Positions 12,791-24,872 of a stretch of DNA of 64,000 nucleotides are shown in pieces; positions within the stretch are counted from its first letter, which is position 1; every line of letters begins with the position of its first letter. A program made the position numbers and the translations under genes. This DNA comes from Spongospora subterranea f. sp. subterranea. Lineage: Eukaryota; Endomyxa: Phytomyxea; Phytomyxea; Plasmodiophorida. The notes below the pieces were generated by a model, which saw only the letters and a list, made by a program, of their open reading frames with translations, had not been told where the DNA came from and did no database searches. The stretch is from contig JAUGWO010000112.1 of NCBI GenBank assembly GCA_049724395.1, positions 310,001-374,000 on the forward strand, given 5' to 3'.

Positions 12791-13671
12791 TGCGAGTCAA
12801 TGAGGAATTAATTGGGGTTCGGCTGCCTCACAAATACAGATCACCCGTACTGATTTAGCGATCGCGAATTCCGAGGAAGAATCTGGGCGGGGTGGTATGA
12901 TTCAATATGATTCACGATCGTCTTCTGATACAGAATGTCCCTCCCGATGGATCGTGTTTCTATCCCGCCTTAGTGTCACGACCGATCACATTTCGTTGAT
13001 ATGTACTTGAATCCAATGGGGATTGTGAAACAGATTGGCGAGTTGGAAGCGAAAACAACACTATCCTTGATCAAGATCTTATATATCAACGTGATCTAAC
13101 GATGATCAACACTACAATGTAAGCGGTGGTTAGTTCTCTAATAATGACCTATATTAGTGAAGAATGTATCAGTTGACCTGTTAAATGACCTCTAAATCAA
13201 GTTCTGGTCTGTGTCACCTCGTTCACTTCATGATCCAACACGAGAGCATTGTATCTCGTTGTTGAGTAAACACAAAAGCGCCGGATAGTTTACACATGAT
13301 ATTGAGTTGACGATCTCCCGGACGATTTTTTTTATCGGTTGGAACAGCACTCGACTTGATGCAAGTAGGCCATTGCCCTTCCGACGGCTCAGCGCTGACC
13401 CGTTCCAAAGTAAACGATTCGCATTATATATCATTCCGCTAACTGCTACTAAATGATATCATCTGAACCCCTGCCTCTTTTACGATGTGGCAATACTGGA
13501 ACCGTAGAACGGTTCTGAGAGGCGAATGACCGGCCCATTCCGTGTAAATTATTGCCAAACGAGAACAAATTCATTGTCAACAACTTATGGGTGTGTTGAT
13601 CTTCAATAGCGTGAGGCTCAATGGTGTTCCAAACACTTTTGAGCTTCGTATATTTGGACATCAGCGCTTGA
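12791..13671. other. Gene-poor stretch
   Basis: Short open frames on both strands here have no family resemblance and no convincing splice structure. I see nothing I can support, apart from the approach to the foldback element. Confidence 0.4.
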
Positions 13672-14668
13672 GGGGTGGCAACTGATCTCACGCCACGGTT
13701 TAAACAGTACAGCTATTCCTTTGCCATTTCGTGTTTAACTTATGCAGGGGTCCTCGTTCTAAAACCCATTTACTGCTCAAATTTGTGCAGCCAGGATCGC
13801 ACTTTGACGTCTACAGGTCGCCACCGTTTGCAAATGGCGATATGGAGTGATTGTACCCGGTATGGGTCGGCCACACCACCTGTTCCTGATCCACATTTAC
13901 AAACTTGTTGCACCTTCCTAAACGATTACCCTCTAAGCCAATGACTTGGCAGTGCAACGGGCCCGAAGGTTGGCGTCCTCTTGATGAAATGGAGCCATGC
14001 AATTGGACCAAGTTGGCTTGCGACCAAACATAGACCATATTGTTGCCAATGCGATAGATCATTGACGTTGTTTTCAGGCCAATCCAAGAATCAGTTTACT
14101 GTTGGGGTGGGCTGCAACGCAAACGGATTCTCGCACAGAACACTACACTCACAGAAGGATCGATTTGATGAGCCTTGTCAAAGGTAATTGTTTGCTGAAT
14201 CTGCAATCAGCGTTCCAACATGTTGACAGTCCATACATTCTTACCGTGTGATCGTTTTTTTTTAAGATCGACACTGCATTAAATAAGGTCTGCGCCTTTT
14301 GCGAGGTTGCATGTGTCGATCTTTGAAAAAAAAACGATCACACGGTAAGAATGTATGGACTGTCAACATGTTGGAACGCTGATTACAGATTCGGCAAACA
14401 ATTACCTCTGACAAGGCTCATCAAATCGATCCTTCTGTGAGTGTAGTATCAGGAACAGGTGGCGTGGCCGACCCATACCGGGTACAATCACTCCACATCG
14501 CCATTCGCAAACGGTGGCGACATGTAGACGTCAAAGTGCGATCCTGGCTGCACAACTTGAGCAATAAATGGGTTGTAGAACGAAAACCCCTGCATAAGTT
14601 AAACACGAAATGGCAAACGAATATCTGTACTGTTTAAACCGTGGCATGAGATCAGTTGCCACCCCCCT
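13672..14668. mobile_element. Foldback element, ~1 kb, long inverted arms
   Basis: The outer ends are inverted copies beginning GGGGTGGCAACTGATCTCA and continuing through CCACGGTTTAAACAGTAC. Arms of roughly 400 bases converge on a loop near 14275-14315, where an 8-9 base T-run faces an A-run. The left arm holds about 250 bases (about 13889-14141) that the right arm lacks: on the right, the sequence before and after that block is joined directly. No transposase is encoded, so this looks like a non-autonomous foldback/MITE-like element. Target duplication is unclear (cttga versus cctga at the edges). Confidence 0.6.
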
Positions 14669-15008
14669 GATTTTTACGGAATGCAGTGTCGATATTATTT
14701 CTACAGTACCCGAACCCGACCCGACTCAACCTGAGAAATTTTTGTTCATTTTTGTCAGGTTTAAACGTTCGATTTTGCTGTGGAGCTCAGCTGGAATCGT
14801 GTTTTTCCACTCAGGGTATTTCAGGTCACCTCGGTCAGGCCCTTATATTTTCATTATATACACTCATAAATACAGAGTCCGGTTTGATACTCATATTTGG
14901 AGTTAAACCCGAACCCGACACTGCAAATTCAGGTCAACCCGAACCGGACTTCTCAATTCAGTCTTAACCCGAACCCGATCGTCTGGCGCTACTGTACATC
15001 TGACATGA
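14669..15008. other. Degenerate ACCCGAACCCG repeats
   Basis: Short scattered runs of CCCGAACCCGAC (14703-14730, 14905-14980) lie in otherwise unremarkable sequence between the foldback element and the 49-bp array. They are not a regular array. Confidence 0.4.
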
Positions 15009-15345
15009 CTGGCGCAATATCATGACGGTATGGTACCTAACATGGTACATCTGCCCACTGGCGCAATATCATGACGGTATGGTACCTAACATGGTACATC
15101 TGCCCACTGGCGCAATATCATGACGGTATGGTACCTAACATGGTACATCTGCTCACTGGCGCAATATCATGACGGTATGGTACCTAACATGGTACATCTG
15201 CCCACTGGCGCAATATCATGACGGTATGGTACCTAACATGGTACATCTGCCCACTGGCGCAATATCATGACGGTATGGTACCTAACATGGTACATCTGCC
15301 CACTGGCGCAATATCATGACGGTATGGTAACATGGTACATCTGCC
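15009..15345. repeat. 49-bp tandem repeat, ~7 copies
   Basis: The unit begins CTGGCGCAATATCATGACGG and ends CATCTGCCCA. Copies start at about 15009, 15058, 15107, 15156, 15205, 15254 and 15303. They are almost identical; one has gctca for gccca, and the last lacks four bases in the GGTACCTAACATGG part. Near-identity implies recent expansion. Confidence 0.92.
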
Positions 15346-15530
15346 CGGGCTGTAACCCTGCTCTTGACCGGTATTCTGCTTCCCGTGAGTGTTAAGTTCT
15401 GTTGGATTTCAACAAACGTTCAGCGGCGTCACCAATCTGCTCTCGCTTTTCAGAGATTTGCACCCGAGTTATTTCGAGATTCATCGGGACGTTTACCTGA
15501 GACATTTGCTTCGATATATCGCTTGCGACG

Positions 15531-16420
15531 ATGATTGGCTCGCTAGCCAAAGTCAGTGATGATCACCAGGCCCGTCTAAATGGAGACAGATTAGAGGAAT
15601 CAGAATCTAAGCTACAGCGAATAGCTGACGCCTATAGAGTGCTTATAGAATGTCTAGGCGAAGATCCTAATCGACATGTAGAGAGTCTACGTTTTCTGCC
15701 CGTTTGTTCCAGGCGTTGATTTTTTTGGCTTAGGGATTGCTGAAAACGCCAATCAGAGCTGCCAAAGCTTTAGCACATTTTACATCTGGTTACGAAATTT
15801 CTCTGGAAGGTAGCCTAATCTTCCTTCTCATTAAACTCTTTCTAAATTTCAGAAGATATTGTGAGCGGTGCGATTTTTTCAGAGAATGTAGACGAGCTTG
15901 TGGTCGTTAAAGATATTACTATTAATTCATTATGTGAACATCACCTTGTGTGTATCATGACTTTGTTTTTAGACTATTGTTGATTACGTTCAATAGGTAC
16001 CTTTCGTTGGTAAAGTCCATATCGGGTGTGTATGGGTGTTCATCTTAGAAGCTTTTCTGACCGATTGTCACTACAGATACATCCCTCGTGGTCGTGTACT
16101 AGGTTTGTCAAAACTGGCCAGAATCGCTGATATGTTTTCCCGTCGTTTACAAGTCCAAGAACGCCTGACGAAACAAATAGCTGGTGCAATTCAGGAAGTA
16201 CTTGATCCTAAAGGTGTTGCCGTCGTTATTGAGGCGACACACTTGTGTATGACTATGCGAGGTTAGATCTGGATCATGTTTACAGATCTGTATCTCTCAT
16301 CGCCTTTGCAAAGGTGTAGAAAAATCAGGCTGCACAACTACCACATCGTCTGTTCTAGGGTTGTTTAGGTCTGATCCCAGAACCAGAGCCGAGTTTTTCA
16401 GTCACGTCAATAGAGGATGA
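15531..16420 (+). CDS. GTP cyclohydrolase I
   Basis: This enzyme converts GTP to 7,8-dihydroneopterin triphosphate, the first step of tetrahydrobiopterin/folate synthesis, and works as a cytosolic homodecamer. After removal of five short introns the protein reads [37 protein letters not shown], then [53 protein letters not shown] and [16 protein letters not shown]. The Zn ligands (Cys and His of CEHH, Cys of HLCM) and the active-site region are present. It ends [13 protein letters not shown] at TGA 16418-16420, a normal family C-terminus. The ATG at 15531 gives a short N-terminal extension. GCH1/FOL2-type. Confidence 0.93.
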
Positions 16421-16539
16421 ATGTATGAAGGAAAATATGTTTAATTTGAAGAGTCGACTGCATACTTTTGCTATAAAAGATTTCCGAAATAAGTTTTGAC
16501 TCAGCTTGTTCAAAGTATACCAATTATATCTTGACGCCG

Positions 16540-17513
16540 CTAACAGAGTATGTAGATAAATAATATGAAGATGGCGATTGCGCTGCTTATCAGAATACCG
16601 CATGCAGTCCGATTACTGGACGCAGCAGCTTCATTGATGTGCTCCAGGCCCCGTTTTGTGTTCGCCATCGTGTCGTCCATACAGCTTTCTATATCACCTG
16701 TCTAGCGGGTTCAGACGAAATCTATAAGTGTTGAAGTTGTCAGGAAATTTTACCGATGATCTCTCCCTGATTAGTGGTCATGTTGGCGAAATTCTCGAAT
16801 GCCTCTTTGACTACAGAAATCTTATTTGTGATTACAGTCAGTTCATGTGCTCGCTCCTGTTCTAGATTTAAATCAATTTCTGCTCCTTCTTCCATCAGTA
16901 TCATGTCGTCCTCCTCTCCAAGAAGACTTTGCGTTTCGTCATGTGTTTCGTTTTGTGGTGTGTCATCTCGACGTCCTGGATTTCTTTTATATTGACACTT
17001 CATTAGCCAAAAATAGGAGTCTTTTAGAACGGTTAATTACCGATCTGACATTAGTTCATTGTTTTCTTTCAATTTCTTAACGGAACAGATATGTTTGAAC
17101 TCTTTTCTGAGAACGGCTAAATCTCTTAATAGTCGACGTTGACGACGTCGACGCAAGCTCTGAATATTTCCTGAACATCAATTGCCATTCAAGTACATCA
17201 AACCTTGAAAAAAAAAACACCTGAGTTTCGGGACTATTGCTGCTTGTTAGACTGCTTAAGGAATTAGCGTTGATTTCGATCGCCACTGCTATTCTGTGCA
17301 CCTCTTGATAGGCTTCCCGCCTATCAGTACCAGGTCAACGTAGCCGGTTTTGGCGATATTATGGTTTAACTACAATGATCTACGTAAATGATAACTGTTG
17401 CCAGCTGCAGTGGATGTTAATTTAGAAAAAGCTGATATTCCGGCTCGAAGATCGCCAAGATCATGCTGAACGTGCATAGCACATGTATCAAAGCTATCTC
17501 CATCCTTGTCCAT
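16540..17513 (-). CDS. Qa-SNARE (syntaxin 7/Pep12-like)
   Basis: An endosomal-type t-SNARE that helps drive vesicle fusion. It starts MDKDGDSFDTCAMHVQHDLG (ATG at 17513, preceded by an in-frame stop). A 53-base intron joins SYHLRRSL to REAYQEVHRIAVAIEINANS in the N-terminal helical region. The SNARE motif is EEGAEIDLNLEQERAHELTV to NFANMTTNQGEIIGKI, containing the central Gln. The last exon gives TKRGLEHINEAAASSNRTAC and a single membrane anchor ILISSAIAIFILFIYILC at the extreme C-terminus. The E-x-DLN-x-x-ER and NQGE signatures place it with syntaxin 7/12/Pep12. The exon between the two cores (about 17010-17200) was not fully resolved. Confidence 0.82.
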
Positions 17514-18591
17514 CACAGCACCTCAATAGTAAAATCGTGAACCTATTTCAGATTGATTGTAGTTGAGTCACAGAACTGGACGTTTGAGGCTGTTGAATAT
17601 TGCAACTTATTTCTAGATCTGACATCACGTCCTTAGCCGCTAAGTCCAGACTTTGAGTTAACAACCCTAGCAGCTACACAAACTCAACATACTCTGAGGT
17701 GTTGCAAGGCGAACATCGCTTCGTTTAAAAAATATTGTCGTGTTAAAATTCGGATGGTTCCTCCTGAACTAACTTTAGCTGTGACATAAGTCTAGAATGT
17801 TTCAGGGTTTGTGGTGACAGGCTGTGACCACGTAATCCTCAAAGGATTAGACATGCTGATCATGAAATCAAGATGACCTATAGACGGATGCGTCTAGCCC
17901 ATAACCGGATTAACTGACACCTCCTGGCTATTACTGCTTCTCTTCGTTGACGACTACATTTTGCAACATCATTGCTGTGAGCTCATCAAATCCTTACCTT
18001 GTTGCTGTTGTCGATGCGATAAGATTGACTTTGCACATAAATCAGAAATATTTTCGTCAACGACAAATTTCATTGAGGCTGCAGATGGTTTTAGCATTTA
18101 TTATCTGTGCCCGTAAAGGAGGTGTTCGAACAGACCACGTGCAAAATCTGGATATAGTTGTAGTATAACCCATAAAACGGGAGCATTTATATCAAAGCTG
18201 GATGTCATTTCCCAGACAGCTAATGGATAGACAGACTCCAGAAAACGGACCAAAAAAAATGTCCAACACCACATTGAAATCAACAATCGTCTCCCGATTT
18301 GTCCTGTCCCGAAAACGACGCAGTCACTTGTCAAGGTCCCCGTCGTTTTGAACCGTCCCGGTAACGTGTCACGCGCAATTTTTACGTACGAGTGATTGAC
18401 GAGTGGGTGACTGTGTGGGGGAAAGAATGGTACATCCCGTCAATATTGGCCTTGGTTGTATCGACGCAACATCACTGTACGTAGTTGTTCCAGGGTCCCC
18501 ACATGAGTATTTGATACATATAAATATCGTTTCAGCTTCATTAGGTCGAAACGGGTCTTCTCCACATTTATTATCGTTTAGCCGATGGAAA
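17514..18591. other. Gap between SNARE and MFS genes
   Basis: About 1.1 kb with only short open frames, no family resemblance and no repeats. The last 200 bases presumably hold the transporter promoter. Confidence 0.35.
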
Positions 18592-20326
18592 ATGTCTCAG
18601 AACCCGGTGACAGGTCAGTCGACTCGAAGCCAGGAAGTATACGGCATCGATCAGCTTACATCAGTGGTGTAGGAATGAGACTGAAACTGGTATTACCGAA
18701 TCAAAGGTGGTCCTTGTTTTTATAATATATCTCACGGTGCTGGTTGCGATCAATATCGATTCCGGGGCCATTCCTTCTTCTTTAGAATGTATCAAACGCT
18801 CCGTAAGCATCGTAATCTACAGATATACTTTTTTCTGAATGTTTGATTTGCCTGTCAGGTGCATTTGAGTTATTTTGGTGAAGGTCTTCTTGGAGCCCTC
18901 GTATTTATCGGGGTCGCGTTTTCAAGTATTTTCGCGGGTTCTGTTTTCGGTTCACAGAATCCGAAATGGGTCCTTACAATATCGGTGCTATTTAACGGAA
19001 TAGCTTCTTTATCATTCGCCATGGCCACAACAACGTTTGCCCTTTTAGCGTCACGAACAATGGTTGGCGTGACTCAGGCGTTTCCGATAATATATGGGCC
19101 TATATATGTCGACAAGTTCGCTCCACCAAACCGTTCTACTTTATGGATGTCACTCGTTGTAAGCTTTATTGTCGAATATATATTTCATACTTTGACTGGT
19201 TTGACATAGTATGTATGCTCACCTTTTGGTATTATGCTTGGATATGCGGCTGGGGTTTACGCAAGCAAAGATGTCACGTCGTCTAATTACAATGATACCT
19301 TATGGAGATATCCGCTTTTTGCTCAGGGACTGTTGCTTTGCTTGCTTACACCACTATTGGCAGTGACCCCAATAAGATATCTCGTTGGAGACAATCGCTT
19401 CACTGTCAATGGTTCAACTCCTGATCTCGAAAGCAGTTGCCGAAATCCGCCTCCAGAGGGCCATACTTTATTGCTCTCCAATTGGGCATCGTTCCGTTCA
19501 TTACTAACAAATGGCGTGTTTCTGTGGACGACATGCAATCTGACGGTTTTGTTCTTTGTCGTTACGGGAATCCAGTACTGGATTTCCCTGTATCTCAAAG
19601 AAGTGTGCCATACGGACGTAATTCAGACAGGTGTTGCTTTTATCGCCATATCGGCAACTGCCCCAACTGCAGGAGTCTTATTCGGCGGTTGGCTAATAGA
19701 TTATATCGGTAATGGTCGTCATGTAAATCAAAATGTGCTGTGCTTACTTCATTGTGAAGGTGGATACATTGGCCCTCAACAGACCATCAAAGCTATGAAG
19801 ACGAACGCAATACTAGGGGCAATTGCCATCGCCTCGGCACTTGTCCTAATGTCTGCTGGCACTCTCACCACTGTCATGGTTCTTGTGTTTGTTTTGTTGT
19901 TTGCTGGAGGTGCAACAGTTCCATCGTGCACTGGGTATCTTGGTTACCTGCGTTCCTTCTCATTTACAAGCTCACGCGTCGTCTGTCAGCCAACTAGCTT
20001 TCAACGTCTTCGGATTCGCTTTGTCAACGGTCGTGTCAGGGTTAATCATGCAACTTACATCTTCACGGCTTTGGGGATTCAGATCCGTTCTCCTATGGAG
20101 CTTATGGGGCATCATTGCTGTGGCTCTTGGTTACAAATCAGCACTGCGGAACCTAGTGTCGTCTAGAGAAGATGATTCGCAAATTCGGATTCCGTGTGAT
20201 TCCGCAATGATGACTCCTGATGCACCATCACGCGAAGAAATCAGCTGTGGTTCGCATTCGTATCCCCCGTTTCCCGCCCAACCTAATTTGATGATGGACC
20301 TGACTTATGTATTGGGCCCACAATGA
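18592..20326 (+). CDS. Major facilitator superfamily carrier
   Basis: A membrane transporter of the spinster-like/protist MFS type; substrate unknown. MSQNPVTGQ is joined by a 60-base intron to NETETGITESK, then membrane segment 1 (VVLVFIIYLTVLVAINIDSG), then through introns near 18800 and 19160 to VHLSYFGEGLLGALVFIGVA, SRTMVGVTQAFPIIYGPIYV and MSLVYVCSPFGIMLGYAAGV. About ten to twelve membrane segments follow. Near 19931 the frame must shift by +1 to keep the family-like ILVTCVPSHLQAHASSVSQ LAFNVFG segment after GATVPSCTG. A 55-base GT-AG intron (gtatct...gtcag) could restore frame instead, but would delete that conserved-looking loop. The C-terminus is hydrophilic. Confidence 0.75.
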
Positions 20327-20435
20327 TTATTGATGGGCGTCGGCCTGAACAACGGAGCGCTGGCGCAACGGGCGGTACTAACTTTTTTATTTATCAGATA
20401 AAGGTTAACAATAATATTTCTTTTGGTTAATTATC

Positions 20436-22596
20436 TCAGATGTCTTCGTTGATATTGTGTTGAACCGGGTTGTTATATCTTTCCTTTAATGGTACCACCG
20501 ATGGACGTCCATGTGCACATTGGAACGGGAGCTGACATCGTGATAAATTTGAGATGAGGGTTTGACAGTCATCAACTGTTAAATGATGGCCAAACATTAT
20601 TGCCGTCCGACACGCTGTGTAACATAATATGCTGTTGACTCGCGGGGGTTTGGTCAAGAATGAGGGCGAAGATGAACTACTCCTTAACGCATGAATGAAC
20701 TCTAACAAATCATTGACATTCAATGCGTGTCCAAATATAACAGGAACTGTCCTCAAAGCATATTTGCCGTCGTGACATGATATTAGCTGGTACCCCCAAT
20801 CTGATATGTGTTCTCTAAAGGTATCCAATGACGATAAGTCGTCAGCGTTATCCCAATCGATTTTGATCACGGGATCATATACTATATGGTCTCTAATTAA
20901 GGGTTTGTCCTGTTTGTCGTACATTACTTTTTGAAGTTCTTCAAGTCGAATACCTAAAAACCTCGCTCAAAGACACTTCGAAATTTATCAATTTTCTCAT
21001 ACGTTCATCTGCGGCATGCTGATCAATAGCTACTAGTAGGCGTTGATCGTCTTGCGTTTTTAGCACAGCAATAATGAACTTATCGTCTACCTGGAAGCAC
21101 GTTACTTTTTTGATATTCTATATATCCAGTCCGACCTGGTTGATTACTTTAGCATGATTCAACATGGAACCATGAAAGCGTATACTGGTTATCGGTTTTG
21201 CTATGAAAGCTGGTCGATTGATGGCATGGCCTCCTTGATCTCTTCTACAAAACCTAATACATCATCGTAATTTCAATGACTCTTCAAATTCAGTCCATCA
21301 TCGTTCACCTCTTTCTTAAGTTGGTCCCTTGATGAAGTGTCGAAATCCTTGCTCCTCTCCATGATATTGGACGGCATATGCGACCGTCGCCATATTCTGT
21401 ATTTGCTGACTGGGGAGATTTAAGTTTGGGTTGATGATTGCATCGATACGATAGTAATGGATTCGACTCGTGGTGGATGATGGATGCTGCAATATCTGGG
21501 TGCATTCTAGATACAGCTTGATACACGGCCTGGTATAACAATGATGAAATTTCACCAGGAATATCGTCCTTATTAGCCCATATCTCGTCATATCCAGCAT
21601 GGTCAGATGGGATATACGAGACCATATTGTCGGGACATGATATCACTATCGGCCAAATGAATCTTGGTCAACAAGGTCAACACTTCCATATTATTTTTAC
21701 CTACCGATGATATATGATGGAATGTAGTTCGTGTGAGATGAAGACAATAGATGTCGGCCAATAGCAACGATTGGCTTGAAAAGACTGGCGACCCCTTCAG
21801 ATATCGAAACACGGTTATTTACGTATAAGTATTGGACATGATTAGAATTTGGTCTGGTCCAGGGCCAAAAAAGCCCATGTACTTGATATGGGTCACGAAC
21901 AAGGAGAAATTTTGTTGGGCCGCCGATGCTATCATCTCCTCTGGTCTCATTCAGATTGCCTGTTCGTCGACCAAACAGATACTGATATTGTTCGATCAAA
22001 TCAACAGTTTTTGACGATGTCGAGAGTAATGATATTTGCCTGGAATCATCAAAAACGGACCATTTGATTTCAGGATGGATTAGTGCAATGCGCCGGACTA
22101 ATAGTCGAATAGAAAGATATAGTTTCGATGTGCTTGCCAACTTGGTTTTTATCGCATTGCATCTTACCGGAAACTGTCGAAACAAATCTCGCACATGAAC
22201 CCGTGTGCCTGACCCAGACTTGGACCAAATTTGAATATTGTCTTGATATGAAACGACTTCTCCTGATTCTATGATTTTGATAAAACCATATGGAAGATCT
22301 TTGAACTTGCTATGAATCCGTAGGTGAGATATATTGGCGATATGATATAATTGTGATGATATATGGGGATTAACACCAACATCCAGTCCATGATTTGGAT
22401 GGATCCCATTACCATTATCAATCACTGTAAATCCATATCCAGTTGGGTTCACTAACACGTCCACTGCAGAGGGTTGAGACAGCAAAGAATAATACAGTAT
22501 TGACGATAGCGCATGCTGATATGTGGGTATATGATATGCGCTCGACATCGATCTGGATATATGGTCCGATAACATCTGGCAAGGAGCCACCGCCAT
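20436..22596 (-). CDS. MutL homologue, MLH3-like, with degenerate ATP site
   Basis: MLH3 pairs with MLH1 as MutL-gamma, a nicking endonuclease for meiotic crossovers and some mismatch repair. Visible are VIDNGNGI (motif II), SGSGTRVHVRDLFRQFPVR (motif III region), and in the C-terminal domain IDQHAADERMRKL (endonuclease motif) and ACRTAIMFGHH with LSRCQLPFQCAHGRPSVVPL, typical of MLH3 rather than PMS2. The N-terminal motif I, normally EELxxNSxDA, reads SSILYYSLLSQ, so the catalytic Glu and Mg-binding Asn are absent. The lid motif GFRGEAL is also missing, with a shortened region HISSQLYHIANIS instead. The second Glu of DQHA(x)2E(x)4E is Leu. Middle exons (21,140-21,650) are only partly resolved. 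The start ATG at 22596 is the first in frame. Confidence 0.8.
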
Positions 22597-23115
22597 CCTC
22601 AAATCGATCGTTATCTCTTTATCCCTTTATCTATCACTATGGCCCCATACCCCATCATGACCCCCTATCTCATATCACTGTTACACGCGCCGTCATCATC
22701 ACCGCACGTCGGTGTACTCGCAACGCTACGTACATCTCGACACGTTACATCTAGTGTTACACCCCTCTCGATGAACTAAACTGGGGATAGCTCTTTACTT
22801 CATTATCTATAACGAACGGTCATCTGGACACACGAGTTTCATCAGGTCATTGTCTTTCGCCATTCAGTGTGTTTCTCATGTGTCAAGCTGCAACAAAATG
22901 ATACTCTCGCTGAGTATTGGTTTACTTTTACTCCACCAGCTGGGGCCTTTCATTGAAAATCAGGGATTGAATATCCCATGCCTGATGAAGGGAACCGTTT
23001 TCTAAGCTTTACACCAGATGGAGCTCGTTCTGTGGAGTACAACTCGACCGCAGGAAGAACTTCATCACGATATCGCCATTATTCATTATTTGTTGCGTGT
23101 CCTGAGAATATTTCA
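22597..23115. other. Intergenic between MLH3-like gene and unknown gene
   Basis: About 520 bases containing the promoter side of the MLH3-like gene. No repeat, RNA or gene is recognised. Confidence 0.35.
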
Positions 23116-24774
23116 TCACGAGGCCATATATCTAGATGACAACAATAATGGTGGGCTCCATGGTCGGGATTTCAGGCGAGCGAACTCTTGTTGCCCATTC
23201 ACCATCAGGAAAATTCTATGTTGCAGTCGTTGTAATCGACATCGTCTTGCACGGTATAATCTATCAGCTTCGACGAGATTTGTTGAGCGACTGTTCGCTG
23301 CAGAAATTCGTATGGAGTTGATGACCTTTAATCGCTTGTCAATTGCATTATGATTTGACTTAGGACTCCTTCCGATGTCACCAAGACCATATCGTTGACA
23401 TATATAATCAATAACGGGCACAGCCGAGAAAGTATTCATAACTTTCACGTATCTCGGTAGCACTTTCGATAACTCATTTGATGGAACCGGTTGATCAGGC
23501 TGGTGTTGATCAACATTGGCATGATCTAGGTACATGACAACCGACGTAGCTGGTTCCAACAACGGAGTTGAGTTGAGAAATGCGTTTTGAGGAATCGACA
23601 ACATGCCTTGACCAGCATCAAACAAGGCAATATCATCAACAACTCGGACGGTTTGCTCGTGTTCATCTTTTAGGTCAGGTAGGTGAGGATCGTGAGATTG
23701 ATCAGATAAACGATTCCGCCGTGGTATTAATTCTGACAGTATGCATATAGATCGTGCACTAGTTAATATGGACATCCATTCATAACTCCTATCTTTGTCA
23801 CATTGATTACCGTTATAATTGCGTTTACCATTTTTCGTTATCCTCTTTAACCGCCGATTGCTCTTTAGTCGTTTTTGCCGCACATTTTGTATTCGATGAA
23901 CGAATTGATGCCATAAATGCGGATCACGCTTGATATCGTTTATCCGTTTGATGAGATTTTCCTTAACCGTTCCAGCAATGGAAGAGTGTTCCCGTTGTTT
24001 TATTTCCACATCACAAGTATCGCAAAGTAAACACTTCAACGTCACCAATGAATGCAGATCCGATTGGTTCACAATTGTAATTTGGAGGTATTGTGATCGT
24101 CGTGAGCTGCTAAGGTCAGGCCGAATAGAGATATTCGGTTGCTCTGACGATGATAGGACGCTCTTCCACATGGAGTTTTCTACTGTTGTCGGCCAATCTG
24201 AGCTCAACACATTGACCTTATTTGACGATGATATCAATATTTGGATGGATCCTCCTTCACAATGAGCATAAAACCTGACCGATGATCCTCCTATAGCCGC
24301 AGGTGCTGGTAAGATCTTCCGTATATGATATTGTGATCTAGGGGCTATAGCTGCATGCACGAGATCATCAATAATCGCATATGGTCGCGACCCGTTATCT
24401 TGCATAATGGTTAATAATCCTTGTTGGACTTGTCGTAACAAGTCATTGTTATCGTCGACAGACCAGATATGTTCATCATTATTATCACTGTCGTTATATC
24501 GCATTGCGTCGTGATCTCGCATTGCATCCCAATCTGATTTTGCCTGCTGCTTCACCTGTTGCAGCAATCGGGATGGGGCTAGATCAAGGTAGGGCGACTT
24601 GTCCGGTCCATCAATACCATTCAGACTTTTTCGCACGATAAGACCACAATTGCTGCTTCCTGTAACCATCATATAATGGTATCCATACCACTATTTTTGG
24701 GTCAGTAGATTCCGCATCAAGAAGATTCATACCAATTTCAATAAAATATCCAGATGACCCAAGAAATATTCCAT
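23116..24774 (-). CDS. Unknown protein, ~535 residues
   Basis: Exon 1 reads MEYFLGHLDILLKL (ATG 24774) and a 43-base GT-AG intron joins it to WYGYHYMMVTGSSNCGLIVR. The remainder is one long exon to 23116. The protein is basic to mixed and has no membrane segment. It contains a Cys pair region (TLKCLLCDTCDVEIK), a basic stretch QKRLKSNRRLKRITKNGKR (possible nuclear signal) and an acidic/His patch (DPHLPDLKDEHEQ). I do not recognise the family. It lies between PCID2 and MLH3-like genes on the same strand, 98 bases after the PCID2 stop. Confidence 0.6.
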
Positions 24775-24872
24775 CGATCCAATGTTGAGTCAAGTTATGT
24801 AATGCTGTAAACTTGCAAAAAGGAGTATAACGATTGATATTTGTACAGTTTACGATTAGTAAAATTCTTTGA

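Noticed and set aside
13675-14606. Protein frames in both arms of the foldback element
   Set aside because: They are the same sequence read in mirrored arms, without conserved domains or splice support.
14703-14980. Interstitial telomere-like repeats (ACCCGA)
   Set aside because: Only scattered short runs with irregular spacing, not a tandem telomeric tract.
15009-15345. CRISPR-like array
   Set aside because: Repeats are contiguous with no unique spacers and the genome is eukaryotic; it is a minisatellite. The same holds for the 26-, 54-, 56- and 110-bp arrays.
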